A stretch of DNA of 64,000 nucleotides from Pseudomonas sp. UBA6562 (GCF_002434265.1 NZ_DJJS01000010.1:62001-126000); one strand, 5' to 3'. Counted from the stretch's first letter, positions 32,774 to 41,492 are shown. The notes: generated from the sequence alone by a model not told the origin. A program made the numbers and translations.

Positions 32774-34615
32774 CTAGACGCTTTGCTTGACCATCAGTTG
32801 CAGGCGGCGAGCGCGCTTGATGGTGTCGAGGTCGGTGCCTTTGGCAGTTGCCACGAAGGCCAGGTCGTCCTCATGGAACTCGGTCAGGTCACCGAACTGG
32901 TGCGGGTCGAAAGCGCCGGCTGCTGGCGCTGTGGGCGCGGCTGCCACAGGTGCTACAGGTGCCACAGGCGGCGCGGGCGGCGCCTGCACGACGGCCACCA
33001 CTGGCTGGGTTTCGACGGGCACGTTCACTTGCACGGCCACGGTAGGTGCCGGTGCCACCGCCGCCACGGCCGGTGCCAGGAAGGTTTTCGCCACGCTGCG
33101 GAACGTATCGCGAAGTTGGAACAGGGCCGGGTCGTCGATCTGGTTCAGGCGTGGCAATGCGACGCGAATGATTTCATCGATCCGCACAGCGTCGTTGTTG
33201 GCGATCGCAGCGTTCAGGTCGGCTGTCGACTTCTTGATGTAGTTTTCCAATACCGCCCGGCTGTCCTTACCGAGCTGTTCGGCGATGGCTTTCTGGTCGG
33301 CCCAGGCCTTGCCCGCATCCTGCTCTTCGATGAAGCGGTTGAAGGTGCGGCGCACGTTGTCCGTGCGCAGGGCCTCGCGATCGCCGCCTTTGACGCGGAA
33401 CCGCGCCAGCTGCAGCGCCTGCAGCTTGCCGAGGGCCGATTGGGCGTCGTTGGCGACGCTGCGGGCCTTGGCCTGGTGGTAACGCGTGAACTCGCTGGCG
33501 CTGGAGAACTTGTGCACCAACTCCCAGGCCTTGCGCGAGTAGGTGCCGGCGAAACCGTAGGTGTAGGCCAGGAAGGTCGAGGTGAACTGGATGAAAATGA
33601 ACAGCGCGCTCAATACCGCGAACGTCACCAGGCTGGCGCGGTGCAATGCGTCGATCTGGTCCTGGGCGGATTTGCCGGCAGTGTCGTTGGCGATGGACTG
33701 CATCTCGCTCGGCAGCGGGAAGTCGTCCTCGCTGCTGGCCGGGAAATCGTCGGCGCCTTGCGAGACGGCCGGCGGGTTGGCGATCAGTTCGGCTTCCTGT
33801 GCGTTGAGGGTCTCGGTCCGCACCCAGAACGCCGCGACGGCCAGAATGACGATGAACAGGGCATAGCCGATCACGATGCCGTAGCGCTTGGCCGGCATGG
33901 CGCCGTCCTGCGGCACCTTCACCCGGTTGAGCATGCGCTGGTACTCGGGGCGCTCATCGTCGATGTAGGTATTGTCGATGGTCACGATGTCGCGCGAGAT
34001 CATGTCGCCATCGGCGCCTGCGTGGCGCAGCTCCTCGTAGCCCATGATCTTGCTGACGATGTTGTTGAGGTAGAGCTGACGGCCGGCGAACTCGGACAGG
34101 AACACACCGATGATCGAGATCACCAGGCCGATGCCGAATGCACCCGCCACGGCGGTGTCGGGGGTGGCGAGCGTCAGCGCGAAGGGGGCGAGCGCGTAGC
34201 CGAACGCCGTGGCTTCGATCAGCATCAGGACGATGATGATCGCCCACATGGCGAAGCCTTTTTCCTTGCGGTTGTCCTCGCCGATCTTGCCGAGATAGTC
34301 CTGGCAGCGCTTGAAATGCGCTTCGGACGGCTGGTGGTCGCGGTAGTAGGTTTCGTATTTCAGGTTCAGTTGGTTTTCCGACTCGTAGAAGCCGACGGCG
34401 TCAGGGTTCTTCGGCGTCGGCTGCTCCTTGGAGCCCGGATTCTTCACCCAGTGCGACAGGTAGCCGACCCAGGGGACGTTGATGCGCGCCTTCATCAGGG
34501 CGTAGCGCACCTCGTACCAGTGGATGATGATCGGGATGGCCAGGAACGTCAGCAGGACGATGGGCAGGACCACATGCCAGTAGTTGGCGAAAAACGTCTG
34601 GATGGTTTCGAGCAT
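32774..34615 (-). CDS. Five-helix inner-membrane protein of an unassigned envelope operon
   Basis: A 613-residue protein with predicted membrane segments near 8-30, 122-148, 155-178, 250-270 and 332-358, charged loops between them, a long helical soluble region (about 370-505; RFRVKGGDREALRTDNVRRTFNRFIEEQ) and a Pro/Ala/Val-rich linker (about 505-560) before a short acidic end. The ATG at 34615 has a strong AAGGAG site. The helix count and long cytoplasmic-looking tail recall proton-channel or tether proteins, but I see no MotA, TolQ or ExbB signature. It starts 12 bases after the OmpA-lipoprotein stop, so the two are co-transcribed. Function unknown. Confidence 0.7.
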   Translation of the reverse strand: MLETIQTFFANYWHVVLPIVLLTFLAIPIIIHWYEVRYALMKARINVPWVGYLSHWVKNPGSKEQPTPKNPDAVGFYESENQLNLKYETYYRDHQPSEAHFKRCQDYLGKIGEDNRKEKGFAMWAIIIVLMLIEATAFGYALAPFALTLATPDTAVAGAFGIGLVISIIGVFLSEFAGRQLYLNNIVSKIMGYEELRHAGADGDMISRDIVTIDNTYIDDERPEYQRMLNRVKVPQDGAMPAKRYGIVIGYALFIVILAVAAFWVRTETLNAQEAELIANPPAVSQGADDFPASSEDDFPLPSEMQSIANDTAGKSAQDQIDALHRASLVTFAVLSALFIFIQFTSTFLAYTYGFAGTYSRKAWELVHKFSSASEFTRYHQAKARSVANDAQSALGKLQALQLARFRVKGGDREALRTDNVRRTFNRFIEEQDAGKAWADQKAIAEQLGKDSRAVLENYIKKSTADLNAAIANNDAVRIDEIIRVALPRLNQIDDPALFQLRDTFRSVAKTFLAPAVAAVAPAPTVAVQVNVPVETQPVVAVVQAPPAPPVAPVAPVAAAPTAPAAGAFDPHQFGDLTEFHEDDLAFVATAKGTDLDTIKRARRLQLMVKQSV

Positions 34616-34627
34616 GGATACTTCTCC

Positions 34628-36196
34628 TTAGCCGCGCTTCTGCGGTCGGAACTGCGCCACATAGGCGTCACCCTGTTTCGGGTAGTAGATTTCGCCGGCC
34701 ACCGCGTTGCCTGCGCGTTTGTCGAACACGATGTCCATGCAGGACACCGGGGCGCTCTTCTGGTCGAGCGCGAACACGCGGTAGAGCACCTGGGTCTCGC
34801 CTTCGTAGGTGTTGGCCACCGACTTGTAGGCGGCGGAATCCTGCTTGTTGGCTGTACCGACGTTCGAGGTGAACTGCATGAGCGGGGCACCGGCAGCCGC
34901 ACCGGTGCCGCGCAGCACCGCAACCGGGCCTACGGCGGCCACGTGGCCGTTGACTTTGCTTGCCCACACGCCGCCGTTGAGGCCCGGCAGGAAGTCGATG
35001 GTCGAGTAGTCCTTCAGCGCGGTGCCGGTGGCCAGGTTCTTCACTTCGCCCTGGATCCGCGGCAGGTCACCCACGCACGAGGTGGCAGGCGCGTCGGCAT
35101 ATGCCGGGGTGATCAGGGAAAAGGTCGAGCGCTTGGGCTGAATGCTCGACGCCAGCATCGAGCTGGTCGTGGTGACGGGCGTACCGCCAAAATCGATACC
35201 GCCTTTGCCTGCCAGTTGCACCACGGTCTCTGGCGCTGCGGCAGTGGAAGTGGCGGGGGCCTTTTCGCTGACCGCCGGCACGGGCGCCTTGGCGGGCGTG
35301 CCCGCTGGCCGTTTCGCCGTGGTGGCGACGCGCGGGGTCTTGGCTGCGGTGTCAGGCTTTGCGGTGGCTTTTTTGGCCTTGGGCTTGGCCGTGCCGTTGG
35401 ACGCGACGGCGGTGCCGTGGGTCAGGTACTTGGCGCTGGAGCGTTCGTCACGCACGCGTTGCGCCAGGACCTGCTCGTTGTCGACTTCGACGATCTCGAC
35501 CCGACGGTTCTTCGCCCGGCCGGCATCGGTGGCGTTGTCTGCCACAGGCCGTGCGGAGCCCGCACCCTGGAAGAAGATGTCCTGCTTGGGCACGCCAATC
35601 GCGGCCATCATGTCGGCGACGGTTTGGGCGCGTTGCTCGGACAGCCTCTGGTTGATCTCGGCACCGCCCGAAGCGTCGGTATGGCCGACCACCAGGAGCT
35701 TCTTGGCAGGCGTTCCGCGCTGGGTGGCGGCGCGATCGCGCGCAAATTCCTGCGCCATCACGCTCAGCTTGCGATAGCCCTCGCTGGTCAGGGTCGCCGA
35801 GTTCGACGGGAACATCTCGGCGACTTCGATCTGGGCCTCCACGCCTACGGACTTCTTCCGGCCGGTGGCATCGACCACTTGCACTTCGCGCACTTCGGCG
35901 GTCAGGCCCTGTTGCGCTGCCACCGACTTGAGACGATCGACGCGCTGCTTGTATGCATACAGGCTCGCACAGCCCACCGCGCCACCGGCGACGGCACCTG
36001 TGGCGATCTGCTTGCCGTTACCTCCCGCAGCCGCGACGATAGCGCCGACGGCGAGCGAACCGATGACCGCACCGGCGCCACAGGCGAACCCGCCGGAGCG
36101 CTCGCCCAAGGTGTCGTCGACCGTTGCGCAGCTGCTCAGCCCCATGGCGATGGCCGTGGCGAGCACCGTGCGCTGCATTGTCTTTTTGCTCAACAT
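34628..36196 (-). CDS. OmpA-domain lipoprotein with extra C-terminal domain
   Basis: A 522-residue predicted lipoprotein: a signal peptide with lipobox LSSC (Cys23), a Gly-rich hydrophobic stretch (about 35-75, glycine-zipper-like), an OmpA peptidoglycan-binding domain (about 95-215; VVGHTDASGGAEINQRLSEQRA and GRAKNRRVEIVEV), a Lys/Ala/Thr/Pro-rich linker (about 240-330) and a separate C-terminal domain (about 375-522; SCVGDLPRIQGEV, FALDQKSAPVSCMDIVFDK). OmpA domains usually end such proteins, so the added domain is unusual. The start at 36196 was chosen for the ribosome site GGGAAGAG. It leads an operon with the membrane protein and exported protein downstream. Confidence 0.8.
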   Translation of the reverse strand: MLSKKTMQRTVLATAIAMGLSSCATVDDTLGERSGGFACGAGAVIGSLAVGAIVAAAGGNGKQIATGAVAGGAVGCASLYAYKQRVDRLKSVAAQQGLTAEVREVQVVDATGRKKSVGVEAQIEVAEMFPSNSATLTSEGYRKLSVMAQEFARDRAATQRGTPAKKLLVVGHTDASGGAEINQRLSEQRAQTVADMMAAIGVPKQDIFFQGAGSARPVADNATDAGRAKNRRVEIVEVDNEQVLAQRVRDERSSAKYLTHGTAVASNGTAKPKAKKATAKPDTAAKTPRVATTAKRPAGTPAKAPVPAVSEKAPATSTAAAPETVVQLAGKGGIDFGGTPVTTTSSMLASSIQPKRSTFSLITPAYADAPATSCVGDLPRIQGEVKNLATGTALKDYSTIDFLPGLNGGVWASKVNGHVAAVGPVAVLRGTGAAAGAPLMQFTSNVGTANKQDSAAYKSVANTYEGETQVLYRVFALDQKSAPVSCMDIVFDKRAGNAVAGEIYYPKQGDAYVAQFRPQKRG

Positions 36197-36806
36197 TCCC
36201 TTTCTCTTCCCTATTGCCCAGCCCGGACACATACCCGCGTTGGCGCTGAAATCGTCGTAGCCTCGGCTGTCACGTTCCTGCCTGGAGATCACCGTAGCCA
36301 CGCCAGGCGCGTCGCGAGCCTCGCACACAGCGACCGTGCGCGGGGTAGTGCGGCGTGCATGCGTATCGAGAGAGAGGAGAGCGAAAGCGGCTCCATGCTC
36401 TGTGCTACGTGCCGTCCAGGGCGGGATTATGGCGATTTGCTACCTTACTGTTTCAGTACCCGGATGTGAATGAATTCATCGGATCGTACGGCATCGGTCG
36501 TGCTCGTCTTCGTGACGAAAAAGCACCCGCCTGCGATGGTCGCAAGGCCGATCGACTGGCCCGGCGTCAGGCCTCAACCTGCGGCCGAACGAGCCCGGGG
36601 ATTCTACGCGCAACTTGGGCTCGATGGCTTGGTGTAAAGGGCGCTGGCTAGCAGCTTTTATTCGACTCGGGGCATGGTTTGAGCCCCAGGCGCCGGGTTC
36701 TGCCCAGCAAGCACGTCGAACATGCACGGCCGTCCTCGGCGAAGTCGACCGTGCGGGCCAGGAGACGCATCATGCGTGCCCGTCGTGCACCGGGCACGCT
36801 AGGTGG
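36197..36806. other. 610-base intergenic region upstream of the OmpA lipoprotein
   Basis: Between two minus-strand units. It should contain the promoter of the OmpA-lipoprotein operon and the end of the poxB transcript. Short frames exist on both strands, but none shows a signal peptide, domain or convincing ribosome site. Dyads occur near 36596-36615 and 36774-36799. I see no recognisable RNA gene. Confidence 0.5.
36774..36799 (-). terminator. Hairpin downstream of poxB
   Basis: A 9-bp stem (GCGTGCCCG with CGGGCACGC) starts a few bases after the poxB stop. It lacks a U-run on the minus strand, so the assignment is tentative. Confidence 0.4.
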
Positions 36807-38531
36807 TCAGCGCAGCAGATTGGTCTTGGCCAGGTCCAGCACCTCGTCACCGCGCCCGCTCATCACCGCCTTGAGCATGTACAGGCTGAAGCCCTTGGCC
36901 TGCTCCAGCTTGATCGTCGGGGGCATGACCAGCTCCTGGGTGGCGGTGACCACGTCCACCAGCACCGGGCCATCGTGCGCCAGGGCACGGCGCAGGGCGT
37001 CCTCCAGGTCTTCCGAGCGCTCCACGCGAATGCCCAGGATGCCCATGGCGTTGGACATGGCGGCGAAATCGGGGTTGCGCAACTCGGTGCCGGTGTCGAG
37101 GTAGCCCGCCGCCTTCATTTCCATGGCCACGAAGCCCAACGAGGCATTGTTGAACACCACCACTTTCACCGGCAGTCGCAGCTGCGAAAGCGAGATGAAG
37201 TCGCCCATCAACATGCTGAAACCGCCGTCGCCGCTCATGGAGATGACCTGACGGTCCGGGAAGGCCGCCTGCGCGCCCATGGCCTGTGGCATGGCATTGG
37301 CCATCGAGCCGTGGTTGAACGAACCGACCAGACGACGCTGCCCGTTCATCTTCAGGTAGCGCGCCGCCCAGACGGTGGGCGAACCGACGTCGGCGGTGAA
37401 GATCGCATCTTCGCTGGCCAGCTCGCTGAGCAGGCGCGTGACGTATTGCGGATGGATCGGCCGGTCGCCCTTGGACGGCACCGCCAGATCGTCCAGGCCC
37501 TGGCGGGCCTTGCCGTAGGCTTTCAGCGCGTCGTCGAGGAAGCGCCGGTCGGTCTTGCGCGTCAGGCGTGGCAGCAGGGCGTCGAGGGTTTCGCCGACAT
37601 CGGCAGCGATGCCCAGCGACAGCGTGGCGCGGCGGCCCAGCGCTTGCGGATCACGGTCGACCTGCACGATCTTGGCGTCGCTCGGGAAGAACTGTCGGTA
37701 GGGGAAGTCGGTGCCCAGCATCACCAGAGTCTCGCAGTCCATCATCGCGTGGTAACCGGAGCTGAAGCCGATCAAGCCCGTCATGCCGACGTCGAAGGGG
37801 TTGTCCCACTCCACGTGCTCTTTGCCGCGCAGCGCATGCACCACCGGCGCGCCGAGCGCGTCGGCCAGGGCCACCACTTGATCGTGGGCACCCGCGCAGC
37901 CGCTGCCGCACAGCAGGGTCACCTTGTGGCTGTCTTGCAGCAGATCGGTCAGGCGCTGCAGGTCGGTTTCGGCGGGCAGGATGCGCGGTTGCTGCAATGC
38001 AGGCCAGGCCGCCGGCTTTTCTTCGACCTCCAGCAGCGACACGTCACCGGGAATCACCACCACCGCCACGCCGCGGTTGAGGATCGCCGAGCGCATGGCG
38101 CGGTGCAGCACCTGCGGCATCTGCGCCGGGTTGCTGACCAGCTCGATGAAATGGCTGCATTCCTTGAACAGTTCCTGCGGGTGGGTTTCCTGGAAGTAGT
38201 TCAGGCCGATCTCCGTAGAGGGGATCTGTGCGGCGATGGCCAGCACCGGCACCCGGTTGCGGTGGCAATCGAACAGGCCATTGATCAAATGCAGGTTGCC
38301 CGGCCCGCAGCTGCCGGCGCACACCGTCAGCTCGCCCGTCACCGCCGCCTCGGCCCCGGCGGCGAAGGCCGCGACTTCCTCGTGGCGCACGTGCATCCAC
38401 TCGATGCTGTCCATGCTGCGCAGGGCGTCGGTGAGGCCGTTGAGGCTGTCGCCGGTGAGGCCCCAGATGCGTTTGATGCCGGCCTGTTCGAGGGTGGAGG
38501 CCAATTGCTGGGCCATGTTGATCTTTGCCAT
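36807..38531 (-). CDS. poxB: Pyruvate dehydrogenase (quinone) / pyruvate oxidase
   Basis: A 574-residue thiamine-diphosphate enzyme that decarboxylates pyruvate to acetate and CO2 and passes electrons through FAD to ubiquinone at the inner membrane. The N-terminal domain carries the conserved Glu of MHVRHEEVAAFAAGAEA; the central FAD-binding domain contains GFSSGYHAMMDCETLVMLGTD-like sequence; the C-terminal domain has the GDGGFSMLMGDFISLSQLRLPVKVVVFNN diphosphate motif. The length and C-terminal tail after TNLL-type residues match E. coli PoxB, whose last helix binds membrane. It stands alone. Related acetolactate synthases are longer or lack this start and tail. Confidence 0.9.
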   Translation of the reverse strand: MAKINMAQQLASTLEQAGIKRIWGLTGDSLNGLTDALRSMDSIEWMHVRHEEVAAFAAGAEAAVTGELTVCAGSCGPGNLHLINGLFDCHRNRVPVLAIAAQIPSTEIGLNYFQETHPQELFKECSHFIELVSNPAQMPQVLHRAMRSAILNRGVAVVVIPGDVSLLEVEEKPAAWPALQQPRILPAETDLQRLTDLLQDSHKVTLLCGSGCAGAHDQVVALADALGAPVVHALRGKEHVEWDNPFDVGMTGLIGFSSGYHAMMDCETLVMLGTDFPYRQFFPSDAKIVQVDRDPQALGRRATLSLGIAADVGETLDALLPRLTRKTDRRFLDDALKAYGKARQGLDDLAVPSKGDRPIHPQYVTRLLSELASEDAIFTADVGSPTVWAARYLKMNGQRRLVGSFNHGSMANAMPQAMGAQAAFPDRQVISMSGDGGFSMLMGDFISLSQLRLPVKVVVFNNASLGFVAMEMKAAGYLDTGTELRNPDFAAMSNAMGILGIRVERSEDLEDALRRALAHDGPVLVDVVTATQELVMPPTIKLEQAKGFSLYMLKAVMSGRGDEVLDLAKTNLLR

Positions 38532-38846
38532 GGGAACTCCTGATGCGAACGTAAGCGGTCGATGGAGTAGTGACAGGTGGGCGATGGGGGGTGTTCGTTT
38601 TTGTGCGTGAACGAATCGTCATGTGGGGTGCGAGGCCCATGGGCCCACTGCAAGGCCACAGCCCGGCAATGGATCATTTCGCTTCTATGATCGGATCAAA
38701 CTACCGCCTATTTGAAATCGCGGGGGGGTTACACGGAATGTGTCTAACGCTTTGCAGTTTCTCAAGACTCGGAAATTCAAGGCGATAGGCGCAGGCCTTG
38801 TTCCGGATTGGGCCATGGCTTAGTTGGATGCCGAGACTGATGCCTT
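38532..38846. other. Intergenic region between poxB and the GST gene
   Basis: About 315 bases, less GC-rich than the average here, presumably with the poxB promoter on the minus strand near 38560-38720. No gene or RNA could be supported. Confidence 0.45.
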
Positions 38847-39470
38847 TCACGGCGTACCGTTCCGGCCATGCAGGCGGAAGCCGGCGCGCTCGCTCAGGCG
38901 TTCGTAATAGGCGCTGACCGCAGGAAAATCCGGGTGGATTAGCGGCGTTTCGAACCAGCGGTTCACCGAAAGGCCAATCGGAATGTCCGCCAGCGAAAAC
39001 GCGCAGCCACTGACATACGCTCCCGTTTTGCCGAGCTGTCTGTCCAGAGTCGCCATATGCCTGCTCCACTCACGACATCCTTGAGCGAGCGCTTCAGGGT
39101 CCTGATGGGCAGCACTTTGTCTGACGAGCGACATGAACGCATAACCCCAGGATTTGTTGAGGTCGCTGGCCTGCCAATCCATCCACTGGTCCACCCGTGC
39201 TCTGGGTTGCGCTTGCGTCGGATAAAGATGATCGGCCATGGCTCGGTTCGCCAAGTATCGGATGATCGTGTTGGACTCCCACACCACGAATCCCTCGTCA
39301 TCGATCACCGGCACCATCGCGTTGGGGTTCAGCGCAGTGAACTCAGGGGTATTGGTGTCCCTGAGGCCAGAGCCCCAGTCCTGTCGCTCGAAGGGAATCT
39401 GCAACTCGGCGCATGTCCAGAGCACCTTGCGTACGTTGATCGAGGAGGCCTTACCCAATATTTTTAGCAT
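38847..39470 (-). CDS. Glutathione S-transferase family protein
   Basis: A 207-residue cytosolic transferase with an N-terminal thioredoxin-like domain (MLKILGKASSINVRKVLWTCAELQIPFE; the cis-Pro region NPNAMVPVIDDEGFVVWESNTIIRYLA) and an all-helical C-terminal domain (RVDQWMDWQASDLNKSW, YVSGCAFSLADIPIGLSVNRWF). The active residue is probably one of the Ser in KASSINVRK. The ATG at 39470 is preferred: AAGGAAG lies six bases upstream, whereas the ATG at 39476 directly abuts it. The gene has no partners, so the substrate is open; base composition is lower in GC than the surroundings. Confidence 0.85.
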   Translation of the reverse strand: MLKILGKASSINVRKVLWTCAELQIPFERQDWGSGLRDTNTPEFTALNPNAMVPVIDDEGFVVWESNTIIRYLANRAMADHLYPTQAQPRARVDQWMDWQASDLNKSWGYAFMSLVRQSAAHQDPEALAQGCREWSRHMATLDRQLGKTGAYVSGCAFSLADIPIGLSVNRWFETPLIHPDFPAVSAYYERLSERAGFRLHGRNGTP

Positions 39471-39980
39471 CTTCATCTTCCTTGAGATGGAAAACGGATA
39501 CTTCGCATCGGCGCCGTTTCCGTTGGCATGGAGCATCAGACGCCAGCCGTCACTTGGCTCGATAGTCTTCTGAAAAGCGTTGTACCAAATTTCCGAGTGG
39601 GCGGCGTAGCACTGGCTGAACCGAGGGCATGACCTTGCAGGATGCATACGTCTTGTGAGGATGAAGCTGCACCAGAACTTTCTAGGGCTGGACCGCGTCG
39701 AGGTTTCGGGTCGTGGAGATATGGAACATGCTCGGGACGGGACGACAGACATTAAAAAGCCGGCTTGTGGCCGGCTTCTCGAGGGCAGTCTTGGCTCGTT
39801 TTTGACAAGCCGCAACCGCCTTGAACGGTATGACCTCGACGGGCGATGAAAGGAAAGAACAGTCGCCGCACGGGCTCTGTTCCACCCGCTGCACCGCGTC
39901 GTGTGCGGCCAGGGGCAAAAAGTGTCGCCAAGGATACAAGCCCACACCCCACTTGCCCAGCACAAACTACCCCAGTCGTT
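39471..39980. other. 510-base region between GST and the repressor gene
   Basis: It holds the GST promoter on the minus strand (near 39480-39600), a strong minus-strand terminator (39751-39778) and, between that and the repressor stop, about 200 bases of structured-looking sequence with no convincing frame. The last part is either a long 3' UTR or a small RNA ending at the terminator. Confidence 0.45.
39751..39778 (-). terminator. Intrinsic terminator on the minus strand
   Basis: An 8-bp stem (AAGCCGGC with GCCGGCTT, 5-base loop) is followed on the minus strand by TTTTTAAT. It ends transcription coming from the repressor gene or from a small RNA just downstream of it. Confidence 0.8.
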
Positions 39981-40682
39981 TCACCGTGGTCGCTGCTGGC
40001 GCAGGTGCGAGTACCAGAACACCCAACCGAACACATACAGGTCCTGGGCGCGGCGCTGGGCAGGGGAGAAGCGCTCGGTGGGGTAGTTGAGGCGGTCGTG
40101 GCTGTGCAGGCTGAGCACGTCGCGGTCGCCCAGGCTCAGTTGATGGATGCGCAGGCGGCCGTTGTGCAGCAGGGCGTAGGTTTCGCCTTCCACCACCCGG
40201 GTGCAACTGCGGTCGACGGCCAGCAAAGCGTTGCGTGGGATCACGGGAGTCATGTTGTGCGCGGGCATGGCCATGCACACTACGTCGCGCGGCGCGATGC
40301 CGAGGGCGTCCAGGGCCTGCTGCGGCAGCAGCACCTGGTGCGCGGTCACCGGCTTGAGCAGGCCGGCGTCGAGGCGGTGCAGGGAAAAGCGCGTTTGCGC
40401 GCCGTCGGCGGCCAGCAGCAACGAGGCCTGCCGGACTTGGCCAGGCACGGTAGCGCGCGGGCGCAGGATGGGGTCGGGGTGCTTGGGGCCTTCGCCGCAT
40501 CTGAGCCAGCGACGGTGTACGCAGAACAGGTCGGCGATCTCGTCCATGCGCGCCATGGGCACGCCGCGTTTGAACCAGTTGTTGATGTGTTGCGGCGAGA
40601 CGTTGCGCTGGGCGGCAAAGTCGGACGGGGTCAATTTGCACTCCTGCAGAAGTGCCTTCAAACGATCACCGGAATTGTTCAT
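39981..40682 (-). CDS. HTH repressor with degenerate S24 (LexA-like) domain
   Basis: A 233-residue Cro/CI-type regulator: an N-terminal helix-turn-helix (LKALLQECKLTPSDFAAQRNVSPQHINNWFKRG) and a C-terminal S24-like fold. The usual catalytic serine motif (GDSM-type) reads MPAHNMTPVIP, so Ser is replaced by Asn143, and the expected Lys reads His180 (LRIHQL). It therefore should not cleave itself as LexA and CI do, and may instead sense a ligand or use the fold only to dimerise. No phage genes adjoin it. Three TGTARGACG repeats lie in its promoter region and a strong terminator lies 200 bases past its stop. Confidence 0.85.
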   Translation of the reverse strand: MNNSGDRLKALLQECKLTPSDFAAQRNVSPQHINNWFKRGVPMARMDEIADLFCVHRRWLRCGEGPKHPDPILRPRATVPGQVRQASLLLAADGAQTRFSLHRLDAGLLKPVTAHQVLLPQQALDALGIAPRDVVCMAMPAHNMTPVIPRNALLAVDRSCTRVVEGETYALLHNGRLRIHQLSLGDRDVLSLHSHDRLNYPTERFSPAQRRAQDLYVFGWVFWYSHLRQQRPR

Positions 40683-40758
40683 TGGAACAGTCTAGCGGCG
40701 CGGCCGTATGCGAAACATCAACAGGACGTTGAGCGGATCGGGAACCGCGTAGGGAGTC

Positions 40759-40790
40759 TGTAAGACGGCGGTGTAGGACGCTGTAGGACG
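40759..40790. promoter_or_regulatory. Three direct repeats TGTARGACG upstream of the repressor gene
   Basis: TGTAAGACG (40759-40767) and two TGTAGGACG (40772-40780, 40782-40790) are spaced 13 and 10 bases apart, about 80-110 bases upstream of the repressor start. The 10-base period places two sites on one DNA face. They may be the repressor's own operators. Confidence 0.45.
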
Positions 40791-40827
40791 AATTCTAAAC
40801 GCCCAGCGGGAAGGTCCATTCTGCGGG

Positions 40828-40857
40828 CATAAAAAAACCCTGCCGAAACAGGGTTTT
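40828..40857 (-). terminator. Intrinsic terminator of ppa
   Basis: On the minus strand a stem AAAACCCTG with CAGGGTTTT and a 6-base loop is followed by a run of T (the stem's own Ts extended), 15 bases past the ppa stop. A classical Rho-independent terminator. Confidence 0.9.
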
Positions 40858-40871
40858 CCGATGCGGCGCTA

Positions 40872-41399
40872 TCAGCCCTTGTAGGCTTCGACCGACTTGG
40901 TGATCGCGGCGCGGGCGGCGTCGGCGCCGTCCCAGCCTTCGATCTTGACCCACTTGCCCTTCTCCAGATCCTTGTAGTTGGCGAAGAAGTGCTCGATCTG
41001 CTGGATCAGCAGCGCCGGCAGGTCGGTGTATTCCTTCACGTCGACGTACAGCTGCGACAGCTTGTCGTGCGGGACGGCGATGACTTTGGCGTCGCCGCCG
41101 CCGTCGTCGGTCATGTTCAGGATGCCGACCGGACGGGCGCGGATCACCGAGCCTGGGGCGACCGGGTAAGGGGTCACGACCAGCACGTCGAGGGGGTCGC
41201 CGTCGTCGGCCAGGGTGTTGGGGATGAAGCCGTAGTTGGCCGGGTAGAACATCGGGGTGGCCATGAAACGGTCGACGAACAGGGTGTCGCTGTCCTTGTC
41301 GATTTCGTATTTGATCGGCGCGTGGTTGGCCGGGATCTCGATGGCGACGTAGATGTCGTTCGGCAGGTCTTTACCGGCCGGAATCTTGCTGTAGCTCAT
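40872..41399 (-). CDS. ppa: Inorganic pyrophosphatase
   Basis: A 175-residue family I soluble pyrophosphatase that hydrolyses pyrophosphate to phosphate in the cytoplasm and drives biosynthetic reactions. The metal and phosphate residues are seen in IKYEIDKDSDTLFVDRF, FYPANYGFIP, the signature DDGDPLDVLVV and VPHDKLSQLY. The ATG at 41399 gives the usual MSYSKIPAGKDLPNDIYVAIE start; the longer frame is rejected. It is a single-gene unit ending in a strong terminator. Confidence 0.97.
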   Translation of the reverse strand: MSYSKIPAGKDLPNDIYVAIEIPANHAPIKYEIDKDSDTLFVDRFMATPMFYPANYGFIPNTLADDGDPLDVLVVTPYPVAPGSVIRARPVGILNMTDDGGGDAKVIAVPHDKLSQLYVDVKEYTDLPALLIQQIEHFFANYKDLEKGKWVKIEGWDGADAARAAITKSVEAYKG

Positions 41400-41492
41400 T
41401 GGGCAAAGCCCCCCTGTTAGGACCGAAAAAGTGGCGGCGATTATAGGCACATTCCACAAGGGCATGCCATGTCCGGCCGGGGCGGCGTGGCT

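Noticed and set aside
31885..36196. Zorya-type anti-phage system (ZorAB)
   Set aside because: An OmpA-domain protein next to a membrane protein suggested it, but the OmpA protein is a lipoprotein, the membrane protein lacks a MotA-like signature by eye, and no ZorC, ZorD or ZorE is present.
32783..36469. A 1228-codon plus-strand open frame
   Set aside because: It is antisense to the envelope operon and its translation is rich in His, Arg, Gly, Val and Asp, the usual shadow of high-GC coding DNA. It has no domain or signal and crosses intergenic space.
39981..40682. Prophage or tailocin repressor
   Set aside because: No phage structural, lysis or integrase genes flank it; the neighbours are core genes.
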